Shown in pieces: positions 10,789 through 22,400 of a stretch of 64,000 nucleotides of DNA. Source of the stretch: Pogostemon cablin (Eukaryota > Streptophyta > Magnoliopsida > Lamiales > Lamiaceae). Made by a program: the position numbers and the translations under genes. A model generated the notes under the pieces. That model made no database searches, was not told where the DNA came from, and was given only the letters and a program-made list of their open reading frames with translations. The stretch is from contig CM042966.1 in the NCBI GenBank assembly GCA_023678885.1, positions 24,628,028-24,692,027 on the forward strand, given 5' to 3'. Every line of letters starts with the position of its first letter. Position 1 is the stretch's first letter.

Positions 10789-11145
10789 TGTATGGCAGGA
10801 AACAGTTGATGCTGTGTGTAGCAGTGAGCGTGAGAGGATAAGGATCAATGATGCCTTGATGGGGTTGTTATTAAAACTGGATTCAGTACCGGGACGACTA
10901 GATCCAAACATAAGGGAGCTAAGGCAGCACGTAAGCCGCAAGATAGTGGGGTTGCAAGAGATACTGGACGCAGTTTCGGACAGTAGAATAGAGCATTGGG
11001 ATGGATTCTTGTGCGATTGAGATGACATTGTTGAGGAGATCAAGAAAGAATTTCGCAATCAATGTGGGGGTGGGAAAGAACTAAAGAGGTTCTGTGCTAA
11101 GCATAATGCATATGGGGTTCCAGAGTCTGCAGAGGTTACCCTAGG
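10789..11145 (+). pseudogene. Decayed BAG-domain protein gene
   Basis: The frame from about 10,789 reads through SSERERIRINDALMGLLLKL, RELRQHVSRKIVGLQEILD and HWDGFLCD. It then meets TGA at 11,018-11,020 and continues in the same frame as DDIVEEIKKEF and KELKRFCAKH. This matches the BAG domain region of plant BAG-family co-chaperone regulators, which bind the Hsp70 ATPase domain. Relatives have Trp where the TGA lies (TGG to TGA), so this is a nonsense mutation. A probable donor follows at about 11,144. The lack of a good N-terminal exon and downstream domain supports a pseudogene. A functional short form cannot be fully excluded. Confidence 0.65.
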
Positions 11146-11599
11146 TACACCATACCTACTAATATCTATACCCCTTTAACCATGAATCATATACCAAATT
11201 ATAAGTTAGTATTATATTTCATTATGTAGGAAAACACCCATATCTTTTTTTCTTTTATGTGGGTTTGTAAATGTCAGTGAGATGCTTGTGTTGTTTGGTA
11301 ACCTTTCCCTTCTAATGAATACAGATTTATGATAGTAAAATTTACATCATATTTAAAAAAGTCAATTGCAGTTACTCAATTTTATGTTAGAGAAATAATT
11401 AATTTCTCAACATGGTGAATCTTTGAAGCTCAATTTGCTCCCTTCCTCCAATTATATGGTAGGGCACTTGTTGGGTGGGTGTGAGGGAAATGGCATTGGT
11501 ATCAAACCTGTATGGACTAGTGGTTAAGGTCTCAAATCATCCTATGATGATGCCTAACCAGCATGAAATTGCTAATTCGTGCTTCCATCATTTGCTTGC

Positions 11600-11912
11600 A
11601 GATATAGCAAGAAATGAATATGGTGATATCACATAGTTTCGAATTCCTGGACTTATCCACACAATCATGCAAGATTTGTCAGCGTTGTTGGAACAAAAAG
11701 TTAGGAGTGATTCACTCCATGACTAATGATGCCGACAAGCTTTCCCTTCATTCAGAGTTTGCAGGGAAACACATTGGAGAAGGGCCGGACGAGATCAGCC
11801 TACACTGTGTTTCGGTGGCAGCATGCAGCATTCTTGATCACTCATTTTTTGATTTCCATGAACAGCAGTCACTCATTTTGAGTTGTAGTGTCTTAAAACA
11901 ACTAGATTTTTA
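11600..11912 (+). pseudogene. Possible 3' remnant of the BAG pseudogene
   Basis: After a good acceptor (gcttgcag at about 11,600) two overlapping frames look partly protein-like: FRIPGLIHTIMQDLSALLEQ in one, HSEFAGKHIGEGPDEISLHC in the other. Stops and a likely frameshift break them up. I do not recognise the family; the link to the BAG piece rests only on position and strand. Confidence 0.3.
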
Positions 11913-12009
11913 ACTTTAGAAAATAGAACATCAACCTCCAAACATAAAATTAAGAATGATCGGCATTCAACGATTGAGTTTCTTTTTATAATGTATATGG
12001 TGCTATGAA

Positions 12010-12690
12010 AAAGTTTTGAATTAATTTGTTTCTAGGTTACTTTTTTCTATAATTGGGTTACTCTTTATAATAATTTGGGTTATTTTATAAAAAAAATATT
12101 GTTCTATTTGGTTAACATCTTTTAGGTTATTCTTTTCTATTAGTTGGGTTACTCTTTTTAATAATTCGGGTTACTCTTTAATTTCATAGAATTTGAGAAA
12201 ATAAAATATTGTTCTATTTGGCTAACATCTTTTAGGTTACTCTTTTCTATTAGTTGGGTTACTCTTTTTAATAATTTGGGTTACTCTTTAATTTAATATT
12301 TGGATTTCAGAAAATAAAATATTGTTTTATTTGGTTAACATCTTTTAGGTTACTCTTTTCAGAAAATAAAATATTGTTCTATTTGGTTAACATCTTTTAG
12401 GTCACTCTTTTCTATTAATGTTACTCTCTTAAATAAATTGGGTTACTCTTTAATTTCATATATTCGAATTTCAGAAAATAAAATATTGTTTTATTTTGTT
12501 AACATCTTTTAACGTACTATTTTCTCTTAATTGGATTACTCTTTTTAATAAATTGGGTTACTCTGTAATTTCATATTCGAATTTAAGAAAATAAAATATT
12601 GTTCTATTTAGTTAATATCTTTTTAGGTTACTCTTTGGTTAATTTTTTTAATAATTTGGATTACTATGACAAGCTTTTGGATTATCCTTT
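12010..12690. repeat. Minisatellite, about 110-bp units
   Basis: The phrase ataaaatattgtt, then atttggttaacatctttta, then ggttactctttt recurs at about 12,095, 12,205, 12,312, 12,367, 12,479 and 12,592. The period is about 107-113 bp, with one half-length copy of about 55 bp. Within each unit gggttactcttt is itself repeated. Divergence between copies is modest. Confidence 0.88.
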
Positions 12691-12699
12691 ATACTAATT

Positions 12700-13790
12700 T
12701 GTATATATTTTGTTCGGTCAATAAGATTGACTTTTGAATATTTTTAAGTAAAATATTTCCAGAAACTTGAACAAGGTGTCTTTTAAGTTGAAACACCTCA
12801 ACTTAACCCAATTTCAATTTTATTAATTTGGCAACCTCAGTAAAGAGGTATTCCAACTTACTGAGTATACAATATACAGTACTTTAAATTAGTGCTCTAT
12901 CAACCAAGGTATTTTCTATGATTAAATTACGTAAATACTAATCCATACAACTAAATCAACCTCTGTAATTCTTTACCATTATTTGGGCAAACCCAAAACA
13001 AACCATATTGCCAAGAACAAACCAGACTTGTTCTCTAAATTATGCTCTACCTCGCGACACTTGTTCTCTCCTTTGTAGGGGCTTCTAAAAGAATAAAAAA
13101 GGCACAAAATATAAATAGCACAAAGCAAATTGTTCTAATTTACAAGAAAGGGGGAGGAGAGGTATGATTATGTATAGAAAAATCCTGGCAACTTCCACTC
13201 CACCGACTCAAACCCGGAGTTAACGCCCACAGACTATCGCTCTTCTTCGTCATTAGCCATTTTAGAAATCTTCTCCCATGGTAACATACCCTTAAAGTTC
13301 TCCTTCATCTACACATTATTGGCTGACAAATATAATCAAACTCGGAGGATGTCTTCTGCAGAGACCTCAGTTACGAATCTTGTTTTCATCTGGTCCACAT
13401 CTGAATTTTGTGAAAATAAAGACCCTTTTAATCCAAAAGTAATAATTCGAGAGAATTTGTGATCCAGAAACACCTTTTACATCAAGTTCCTTAACTCCAA
13501 TTAAAGAAAAATAAAATGATTGAAATTAATTAAATACCTGGAAACTTCTTCCCATAAGTGACGTTTCATACTGTAGTTCCTAAAAGCCACATCTATATTC
13601 GACCTAATTTCTTCGTAATCAATGGTGGAAACTCACATCGTTGAAACCCCACATACGAAGAGCACCACTGAAAACTGAATTTCGCCCCGATATTCCTTAC
13701 AAAATTAACATAAACATGAGCTCACGTATTTTATTAATCCCACCTTAAACTCCTTCGAATTCGATAATTTTATTTCTTGGGATATACTTC
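12700..13790. other. Intergenic stretch without a recognised gene
   Basis: Base composition is less AT-biased between 12,960 and 13,720, but all frames are broken and nothing is recognised. It could be transposon-derived, since it leads into the 60-bp repeat. Confidence 0.4.
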
Positions 13791-13854
13791 TACAACGACT
13801 GAGTATTCTTGCTCGTGAGTAAAAAATATACAAACAATAAAGTCTTGACTGGAA

Positions 13855-14095
13855 GAATGTCGGATTGGACGGGCTTGACACCTTTATCTCTGATCGGAGG
13901 CGGTTGGCTGGAAGAACGCCGGATCGGTGGTGCTTGACACCTTGATCTCTTATCGAAGGCGGTTGGCTGGAAAAATGCCGGATTGGAGGGGCTTAGCACC
14001 TTAATCTCTGATCGGAGGCTGTTGGTTGGAAGAACGCCGGATCGGAAGGGCTTGACACCTTGATCTCTGATCGGAGGCTGTTCTTGGCTTGAAGA
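13855..14095. repeat. 60-bp tandem repeat, four copies
   Basis: Four units of 59-60 bp contain gggcttgacaccttgatctc, then tgatcggaggcggttggctgg, then aagaacgccggatcgg. They are GC-richer than the flanks. Because 60 is a multiple of 3, the minus strand stays open across them as a 20-residue repeat (LPTNSLRSEIKVLSPSNP-like) in a 143-codon frame. I regard that frame as a by-product of the repeat. Confidence 0.88.
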
Positions 14096-14249
14096 TGCTT
14101 GAAGATCTGAAGGGAGCACTGCTTGTATTCTTGATCTCTTTAAAAGCGTCTTCGTCCTCAGATGCTTTAGTGTGTCTAGAATGAATAGAGGAGGGTCGCA
14201 TCCTGATTGGTTCAAGGCCATTTTGACCTAATTCTGTGGGTTTAGGCAA

Positions 14250-15980
14250 TTTGATTGGTCCATGCTTGATTTGACCTAATTTTACGCGCTTAGGCCTTTC
14301 ATTTGCTTAGGATTTAAGTCAGACTTATTTGACTTGATCTGACCAAATTATCAATTATTTACTCATTTATTTTAGGGATTTATCTATTTAAATTTCATAA
14401 TAAATAAATAATTAATTGATAATTATTGCATTAAGTTGCCACATATTTTCCTTTAATAGGCAATAAAATTCAAGTGCCTACAAACCTTTTTTTAATAAAA
14501 AATTATTCTTTTTCTCAATTTAATTTTGAATTTTCTATTTATCACTTTTTTTTTATTTAATCACAAACTTTTCTTTTAATTAACTATACGATCTTTTATG
14601 TTTACAATTTAATTTAAATTCCTTAAAAGATGATGCATATTAAATAATTGTAATAAGGCAAAAGCTCCTGCGCCCACAGAGACACGGGGATGGAGAGACA
14701 CGGTCCGTGTCCCCATGTGAACACAATCATTCCCCTCCCTATTCTATTTAAACTTATGTATTGTTAGGGAATTTAAATTGTAAAGGGGCACGGAAATTGC
14801 AAGGGACACAGATCTAAATCCGTGTTCCCGGGCGCACAAGAGACTCACTCTTGTGTAATAAAATGCACAAATTATTAAAAAGTTATAAAAAAATTCGTAC
14901 AATTTAATTTAAATTTAAAATTAATTATTTTTTAAAAATATTGTAAAATCGAGAATTAAAAAAAGAAAAAAAGGCTTCAAATCCTAAGATACTCTCTTGT
15001 GAGATGAATATTTGTGAGATGAGTGACTCATTATTAAAGTATAGTTATTATATACATAAAATATACTTATTGATACTTGAAATATGTTTGTATTGAATTA
15101 TACTATAACACTTTAAAATTTTATTTTAATTCATTAGTATTTATCATACTTTAAAAACATAATTTAATTACGAATTAATATACTTTACCTATATAACAAA
15201 CACACTTTAACAATGAGACGACTCGTCTTATAACCCGTTTTATGTAATTATAGTCTCACAATAAACTTTAATGTTTACTGCGACATTATTTTGAAGGCTC
15301 AGGATAAAAACATATCCATAAAAAAAATCTTTAATTTATTTATCAATTCTCTAATTGTATAAAGATAATTATTTTTAAATTTAAGTTAAATAAGAAACTA
15401 TATTTTAATGATTTTTTAAAATAATTTTTAATATTTAATACTCCATGTAATTTGTGTAGTACTATATTTTAAAGAGACATCCTCTTGTGAGATAGGTTAT
15501 GGGACGAGTCGACGCATCACTAAAGTATGCTTATTATATAAATAAAATATACTTGTTTATAGTTAAAGTATATCAATAATTAATCATATTATAACACGTT
15601 AAAATCATACTTTAATGCATAACTCAACATATTTTAGAAAATATATTTTATCTAAACATATTTTAACACGTCTCACAATTTAACATATTTGGAATATTTA
15701 ACATATATTATTTTTATTAATAAAATAATTTTAACTAAAATATAAAATATAAAAGAACAAGTATTTCATTAAAAAAATAAAAAATGAAAAGATAAAATTG
15801 AATTGAAAAAAAAATGTACTTAACAAAAAGAAAATTCGTACAAATTGCGAAAAAAGAGAAAAAAATCATGTATTTCTTTAATAAAGAAAAAGATTAGTGA
15901 TTAAATTAAGAAAAAAAAAGGAGAAAGTTTGTACTATATCTTAATGAAATTAATCCTTAAATATATACTTAGCCCATGCT
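14250..15980. other. AT-rich spacer before VPS52
   Basis: No gene is seen. At 14,660-14,850 gcgcccacagagacacgg and ccgtgttcccgggcgcac form inverted arms of a possible MITE, with related text at 58,310-58,650. Near 15,000-15,240 and 15,480-15,660 the dispersed tgtgagat...agtatag...ataaaatatactt repeat recurs. Confidence 0.45.
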
Positions 15981-15999
15981 TACGTTCCGAAATCAAAGA

Positions 16000-16439
16000 G
16001 AGCGAAAGATACAAATCAATTAACAACTTCTGAAAGATCACTTCGATTTTTCCCAACAAGAACAAGAGAGAGTTCGAGGTATGTTTTTCAAGTGCTTTGG
16101 GATTGAAATCAGTGATAGGGTGCATCGGTTAATTCTATTTTGTTCGATGTTTACATTGAGGAATGGGAGATGACTGTCGCAGATTGCGTTAATTGCTTTC
16201 AATTTTATCTCGAACTCACCTGAATTTGCACTTTCTAATTTTTCTTCGACTTCAGCAATGTTGATTAGTATTGGTGTATTGCTTTATCATCTATGATGTC
16301 AATGGCTCGGAGTCTACGATCTGATCTGATTCTATGACTCTTTGTGATTGCTCACTCGATTTTAACTTCTAATTTAACTTAAATTTCTCTTTCAGGCATT
16401 GTTGGTTATTGATATTTTTGAGGAAGAAGTTTCGCCAAG
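16000..16439 (+). other. VPS52 5' untranslated region with leader intron
   Basis: A leader exon probably ends at 16,078 (ttcgag|gtatgt). The leader intron ends at ctctttcag (16,395), and the second leader piece 16,396-16,439 joins the start codon. The transcription start is not determined. Confidence 0.5.
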
Positions 16440-19400
16440 ATGACTGAGGTACTCACAAATCAATTAGTAAACTCTCTCTTCCCCCCTCAACATTTTGATT
16501 ATACATGAAGCTCGTTTTTCCAAACAAATGGTTATCATTTTCTTAGCGAGGGATTGTATCTTCAGGTTGAGTCAAATGTTGGATCAAGGCATATATTGGA
16601 TTTGGGAGCATTTGTTGGCGAATTGAGTGTTGAAGATGATGCATCCAGGTTCCTAAGTCTCCAGATATTTGTGGAGTTTATAATTGCAGAATATTGTTAT
16701 TAATATCTGGGGATGCTGAATACACTGCCTTTTCTTATATATTTATATATCTTTTATCTTACAGTGATGATGTCTCACTGGAGGGACTAGAGCAAGAACT
16801 TCAAGATTGTAAAACTGATGATGTATGTATTCATCAATTTTTGCTCGTCTGTAGATGTTGACATTCATAATTTGCCTCAAATATTCACATCTTTTGTTGG
16901 TTCATTTGTTTGTCTTAAAGGTAGTTGCCATGATATTGTCAAAAGGCACTACATTGCGGGACTACACCAGAGATGTTGAGAACAATCTAAGGCAGATTGA
17001 GCTTGAGTCCATTGAGGTTCTGATTCAATTCAACTGTTTTTCTTATTTTTAGTTTGATATATTCCATAAAAATGTGTTTCTTAAAGTATTATTTAACCCC
17101 TTGCCATTATGATGATCACATCCATCTCAGTGATTAGTTAATACTGTTTCATAAACGATAAGTACCTCTATATGTATCCATACAAATTTCACATATTATT
17201 AGTTTTGAGGGCTAGTGTCTGCTAAAACTTATATATTAGTATGACGAAGCTAACTCTATGTATGCATTAACTCTCGATATGTTCTTGTTTGCTTACCTTT
17301 TATCTTCTTTTCCTTCCGTGTTTATTTCAGGATTATATTAAAGAAAGTGACAATCTAGTTTCACTTCATGATCAAATTCAAGATTGTGACATAATTCTGT
17401 CACAAATGGAAAAGCTTCTCAGTGGATTTCAGGTACCAAATCTTAATCAACTAGATTCCTCTTTTTTCTCATTTTAATAGACAATAACCTGGGCATCAGG
17501 GGTGTAAGTTTTACATACTAGGTATCTCACTGGATAGATCAAGTGCCTTTTCCTTGATTATGAATATATACATATGTGTGTGTGTGTGTATATTTATTTA
17601 TAAAAAGTGAATGAAATTTTACTTAAGTATGAGCTAGAAGGATCCTTAGATGGCGTGTTCTCCCCTTCCCTTGCCATATTTTATCCCTGATATTGATGGG
17701 ATTAAGGAGAAGCCATCTATTGTTCAAGTGCCTTTTTTGCGATGTCTAATCATGGGGTTCTTTTCATCTCAAGTATCATCTCTAAAAGTTGCAACAGAAG
17801 ATAAAATATGTTTGACATCATTTGCTAGGCCGAGATAGGTTCTATAAGTTCGGATATAAAGATTCTTCAAGAGAAGTCCATGGATATGGGGCTCAAGCTT
17901 AAGAATCGCAAGGTAATGTAATTCACCATACCCCTTTAAATCGGTGTAGTTCAATATTTTTAGCTTTTTTTAAATACCTTTACAATATTGTTCATCCCTT
18001 GTACTTTCTCATTTTCAATTAATTCAGTATCTTCCTTATCAAAATTAATTTTTTGCATTTTTAATTGTTCAGTTTATATCAATTCATCTCATTCGCAGTC
18101 ATTTGTGGTAGTTGGCCTAAATGAATGCCCATAGAGATGACATTTTTATTGAAGTATTCTTGAGGAGAGATGGAGTTAGAATAAATGTACTCTAAGTCAT
18201 TCTTTTATTGTTTAAGCCCCCTGAGTATTTCTTTTTTTAACTTTTGGGCTCAGATCTCTAAAGTGTAGGATTTGATGTTAATGGGGCCAAACGAAATAAA
18301 ATGGATTAATAACTCTTGGGAAGGGTTGACCATCTTTTATTATCTTAATTAAAATTTCCTAAACCCACGCAATTCCGCTTATTTAATACTATAAACAACT
18401 ATTCTCAAGCTAGCCATCTTTCTGGTTATACTTATGTAGATGCAAAAACGTACTTGGTGCTGCAACCCTTTAATTTAGTGTTAAAGATTATTATTTTGTA
18501 CAGCTAGGAAAAATGTTTTCACTATATATTGTTATGTTTAAATATGCTTCTTTACCCTTATCTACATGATGAGCACTCGTTTATGTATTCTGTCAGGCAG
18601 CAGAATCAATATTGGCTAAATTTGTTGAGGATATAATTGTGCCGCCAAGGATGATAGACATAATAGTTGATGGGGAGGTACATCTGTCTTTTTGTTTGTG
18701 TAATTCTGACCACCTGCTTTTCTTACTTCGTTTTTATCTTTAAATTTTAATTTATACCTGCATCATATTTTTCTGTATCTATAGTTTTACATCATTATAT
18801 GCCTTCTTGTGTGAATTAAATTAATGTGATGTTTACTGATGCCACTCCATTGATTATTATTACCTTAAATTTAATCATAGGTGGAGTGGAGGACTTCTCA
18901 TTTCTCTCCTTTCTGTTCAGTGCATGATGGCACGAGTGTGAAAATATTTATATGTCGTCTCTTTTTGAAGAAATAGTTAATATTTTCAGTTGCACAGTTC
19001 AGAAAGTTTGAATAGTTCTAACTTCAGTTATTTATATCGTAATTTTTAATTACTGATAAGTATGTTTCAAGATTTTTTAAAACTGTCTTTCCCTTCCTCT
19101 AAAGCAAGATGAAGCTTGAAAACCTTTTATGGTCTGTCCTATTAGAGTGCTCAAAACAATTTCCAATATTTTTCCTATAAAAAGAGATTAACTTATTACT
19201 ACCTCCGTCCAACCATAACGTTTACGCATTTCCATTTTGGGCGTCCCATCATAAGGTTTACATTTCCCTTTACAGTAAATGGGACCCACACAAAACAATT
19301 AATTTATCTCTGTGGGTCCCACACCACTAATACAACTACCTACCACACATTAAAATATTGTCTCTCACCTCAATACATATTAAAATACTATATTTCTTAA

Positions 19401-22400
19401 TCCCTATGTAAACCTTCGGACGGGACATAGGAGTAAATGTTTTCCATATTATCCTTGTAAATCCAGCAGCACTGGATGAATGCTTTCTTTCTTGTGTCTT
19501 AGGAGAAAATGTATTGTTTTTGCCAAATTATCATGTATATCCTTGTGAAATGATATAACTGTAATTATAATAATACAATGATAAGGGAAATTACGTGTTT
19601 TCTATCAAGGCTGGTCCACCAACTCAGTTTTCCATTTCATAATTTCTATTGTTGCTAATAACTTCTTACTAGTTTCCTGTTCAAGACTTTTTTTTTACCT
19701 TATAGGTGCATATAACCTGTCATTTTGTGTATGTATGGACCCTTTTCACGATGAACATAATTATTAGTTGTTCAAAGAAGAGAAGGATTAAGGTGGCATT
19801 TATGATGGAGATCTGATCATTGATTGAGTCAAACTCTACCCACTTTGTTATCTAATGCTTTGGCCTACAAATTTACTTTTTCTTTCTATTTAAACTGTTT
19901 TAGTGCTACAACTCTTCTGGGAACATGATTTCTTGCTATATATTATAGTCGAATCTTAGGCAGATCATCTTCCTGCAGTTTAAGGGACTGAGTTGTGTTG
20001 TAATCATTGTCTCACCCACATTCATTGTTTTCAATCTGCAGTAGTTGGGGCTGAACTAGTTTTTTGATAAATATCTACAGGTTAATGAGGAATTCATGAG
20101 AACCCTTGACAGTCTCAATAAAAAAATAAAGTTTGTTGAAATCAATACCATGGTGAAAACTTCGCAGGCTTTAAGTGATGTTCAACCTGAATTAGAAAAG
20201 CTTCGTCAAAAAGCAGTTTCAAAGGTAAATTTTAGTTAAATAATCATAAAAATTTGGAATTTTTTCCTTTTCTCTTTTTGGGCTTTCATGAATACTGAGA
20301 ATGTTTAAGTATTAGAGATTCTCAAATGCAACCAATTTAACCAAACATTCAAGATTATTCTGGTAAATAACAGTGTTTCTGCTTGGTTTGTCTATATTTT
20401 TTAATTTCTTTAGATGGCAGGCCTCTTGCCTTTCCAGTTCATACATTGGTTGTTGGTAAATGCAATTGATATAATTACCATTCTCTGATAAATGCTTTTT
20501 CATAAGTTGTTGACCCTTTCATCTGGATAGGTGTTCCTATGTGGAAGCAGTTTATAGCCTCTTCTAAATCAACACCCTTCATCTGAGCTTCTCTGCATCT
20601 GGCCATTTGAAATGTGGAACATAGCTTCCTCCCATATAAGTGCATCCCCCAGATTAGCTTCGTCAGTGTCTAGAAAAAAAATGTGAAACTCAAAACAGTT
20701 CTATTGGTAGCGGTCATTGATAATAAGCATAATATTTGACTATATCTCCACCACATTATCAGCAAAGGCTAATCTAATGCCTTGTTCTCCACAATGAATT
20801 TTCTTTCAGTTTTGCTTATAGGCTCATTTCTGATTATCAGGTCTGTTTAGATTTCTTTGCAGTTTCAGTATTTCATAAGTTGATCACAATCTGTGATTTC
20901 GTTTTGTTGTTTACTTGTTTACCTTGGCCATTACATAATTAATAATTTCTTTTGGTGCGCTGCTTGATTATACTACTTGACCTGATATTTTCACTTTCCT
21001 TTCCAAAAGGTATTTGACTTCATCGTTCAGAAACTCAACGCTTTAAGGAAACCCAAGACTAATGTTCAGATTCTTCAACAGAGTGTTCTTCTGAAATACA
21101 AGTAAGATATGGTTTTTGTGCTTGCATGTGGACATAATTCAGTTTCTTTAATGTTAAATTCATACGATGTGTTAATCATTGATGTGGTTTTGTTGACTGG
21201 TATACGAAGTTTCATGGTCAACCTTTGATGTTGTCTTGTTTAATGGTATCCTCATGATTGTATGCACATTTGTTTATATTTTATGTTCAGATCCTGTATT
21301 TTCTATCATTGCTGTTTTGATCTAGTTATGTCTTATTTTCTTATTGGTAGATAATACCTTCCACCACATTGAGATAGTCATGCATCATCTGCTGAATTGA
21401 CTTTTATCATAACTGTCATAGTTTCTGTATTTAGATTTGACAAATGACATTTACTATTGATGTTTATTTGCTTGTGACATAAATGTTTCTTATGAATAAG
21501 ATATCTGTTAGTAAATTTCTGAGCCATATGCTTTAGTGATATGGATATCTTGATGCTTGTATAATGTGTTGACCATCTACCTTAAAAAATATATGTCTGT
21601 AAGGCAATTAAACCACTGCAATTCGATTAGTGGAAGAATATAATTCTCTAGAATATCTTGTTATTTTAGAGTGTACTTCTGGCAATTAAATATGTGGAAT
21701 TTTAAATTTCTACAAAATTGTGATGATTTGTTGATTTTCGTATGTAAGTGAATTGATGAATATTTAGCCATTTGTCATCATTAGAATTATGAAGAACTCG
21801 TTTTTCTTGGAGAGTATAAACCGGATTCACGTGTTACCACATCCTTGTCAATTAGATTAGTTGTCTAGCTATATTTTTCGATCGATTCAGGTTGAGTATT
21901 TTCTCTGATATTTACAAAGTACTAGGAGATGATACATGCTTGGTTGAGTGAAATAAGTGTGTCTTTTCTTTATCTGGTGGAATGGTGGTCATGTACTCAC
22001 TGTGCACTTTGTCAAAATGCTATTATATTCTCAATAACTTCTACTAAACCCCTCTGGTGTTGGCGTCGTTTTCCTTGACTAATTTGAGATACAACATCTA
22101 ATATGTCATCGCATATGCAGATATGTGGTTTTGTTTCTTAAGGAGCACGGGAAAGAGGTATATATTGATGTCCGTGCTGCATATATTAACACCATGAATA
22201 AGGTATGAGTTTTAATGATTCATTACTCTAGGTTAATATTTGATAGATGAAAGGCAACTCATTCCAAATACATGTCCTGTCTTGGATTAGTTGGGAAATT
22301 TTATCACAATCTACTTTAGCCAAATCCATATGCTTTACTTCCAATTAACACCACTATATTGACTTGGTTGTCTTTTTTGTTTGATATATAACTAATGAGG

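Noticed and set aside
12010..14095. Regular repeats considered as a CRISPR array
   Set aside because: Units are contiguous and degenerate, without unique spacers, and the genome is that of a plant.
13075..14465. Possible LTR retrotransposon (tgtag... to ...tgccta ca)
   Set aside because: No paired LTR, primer-binding site, gag or pol could be seen.
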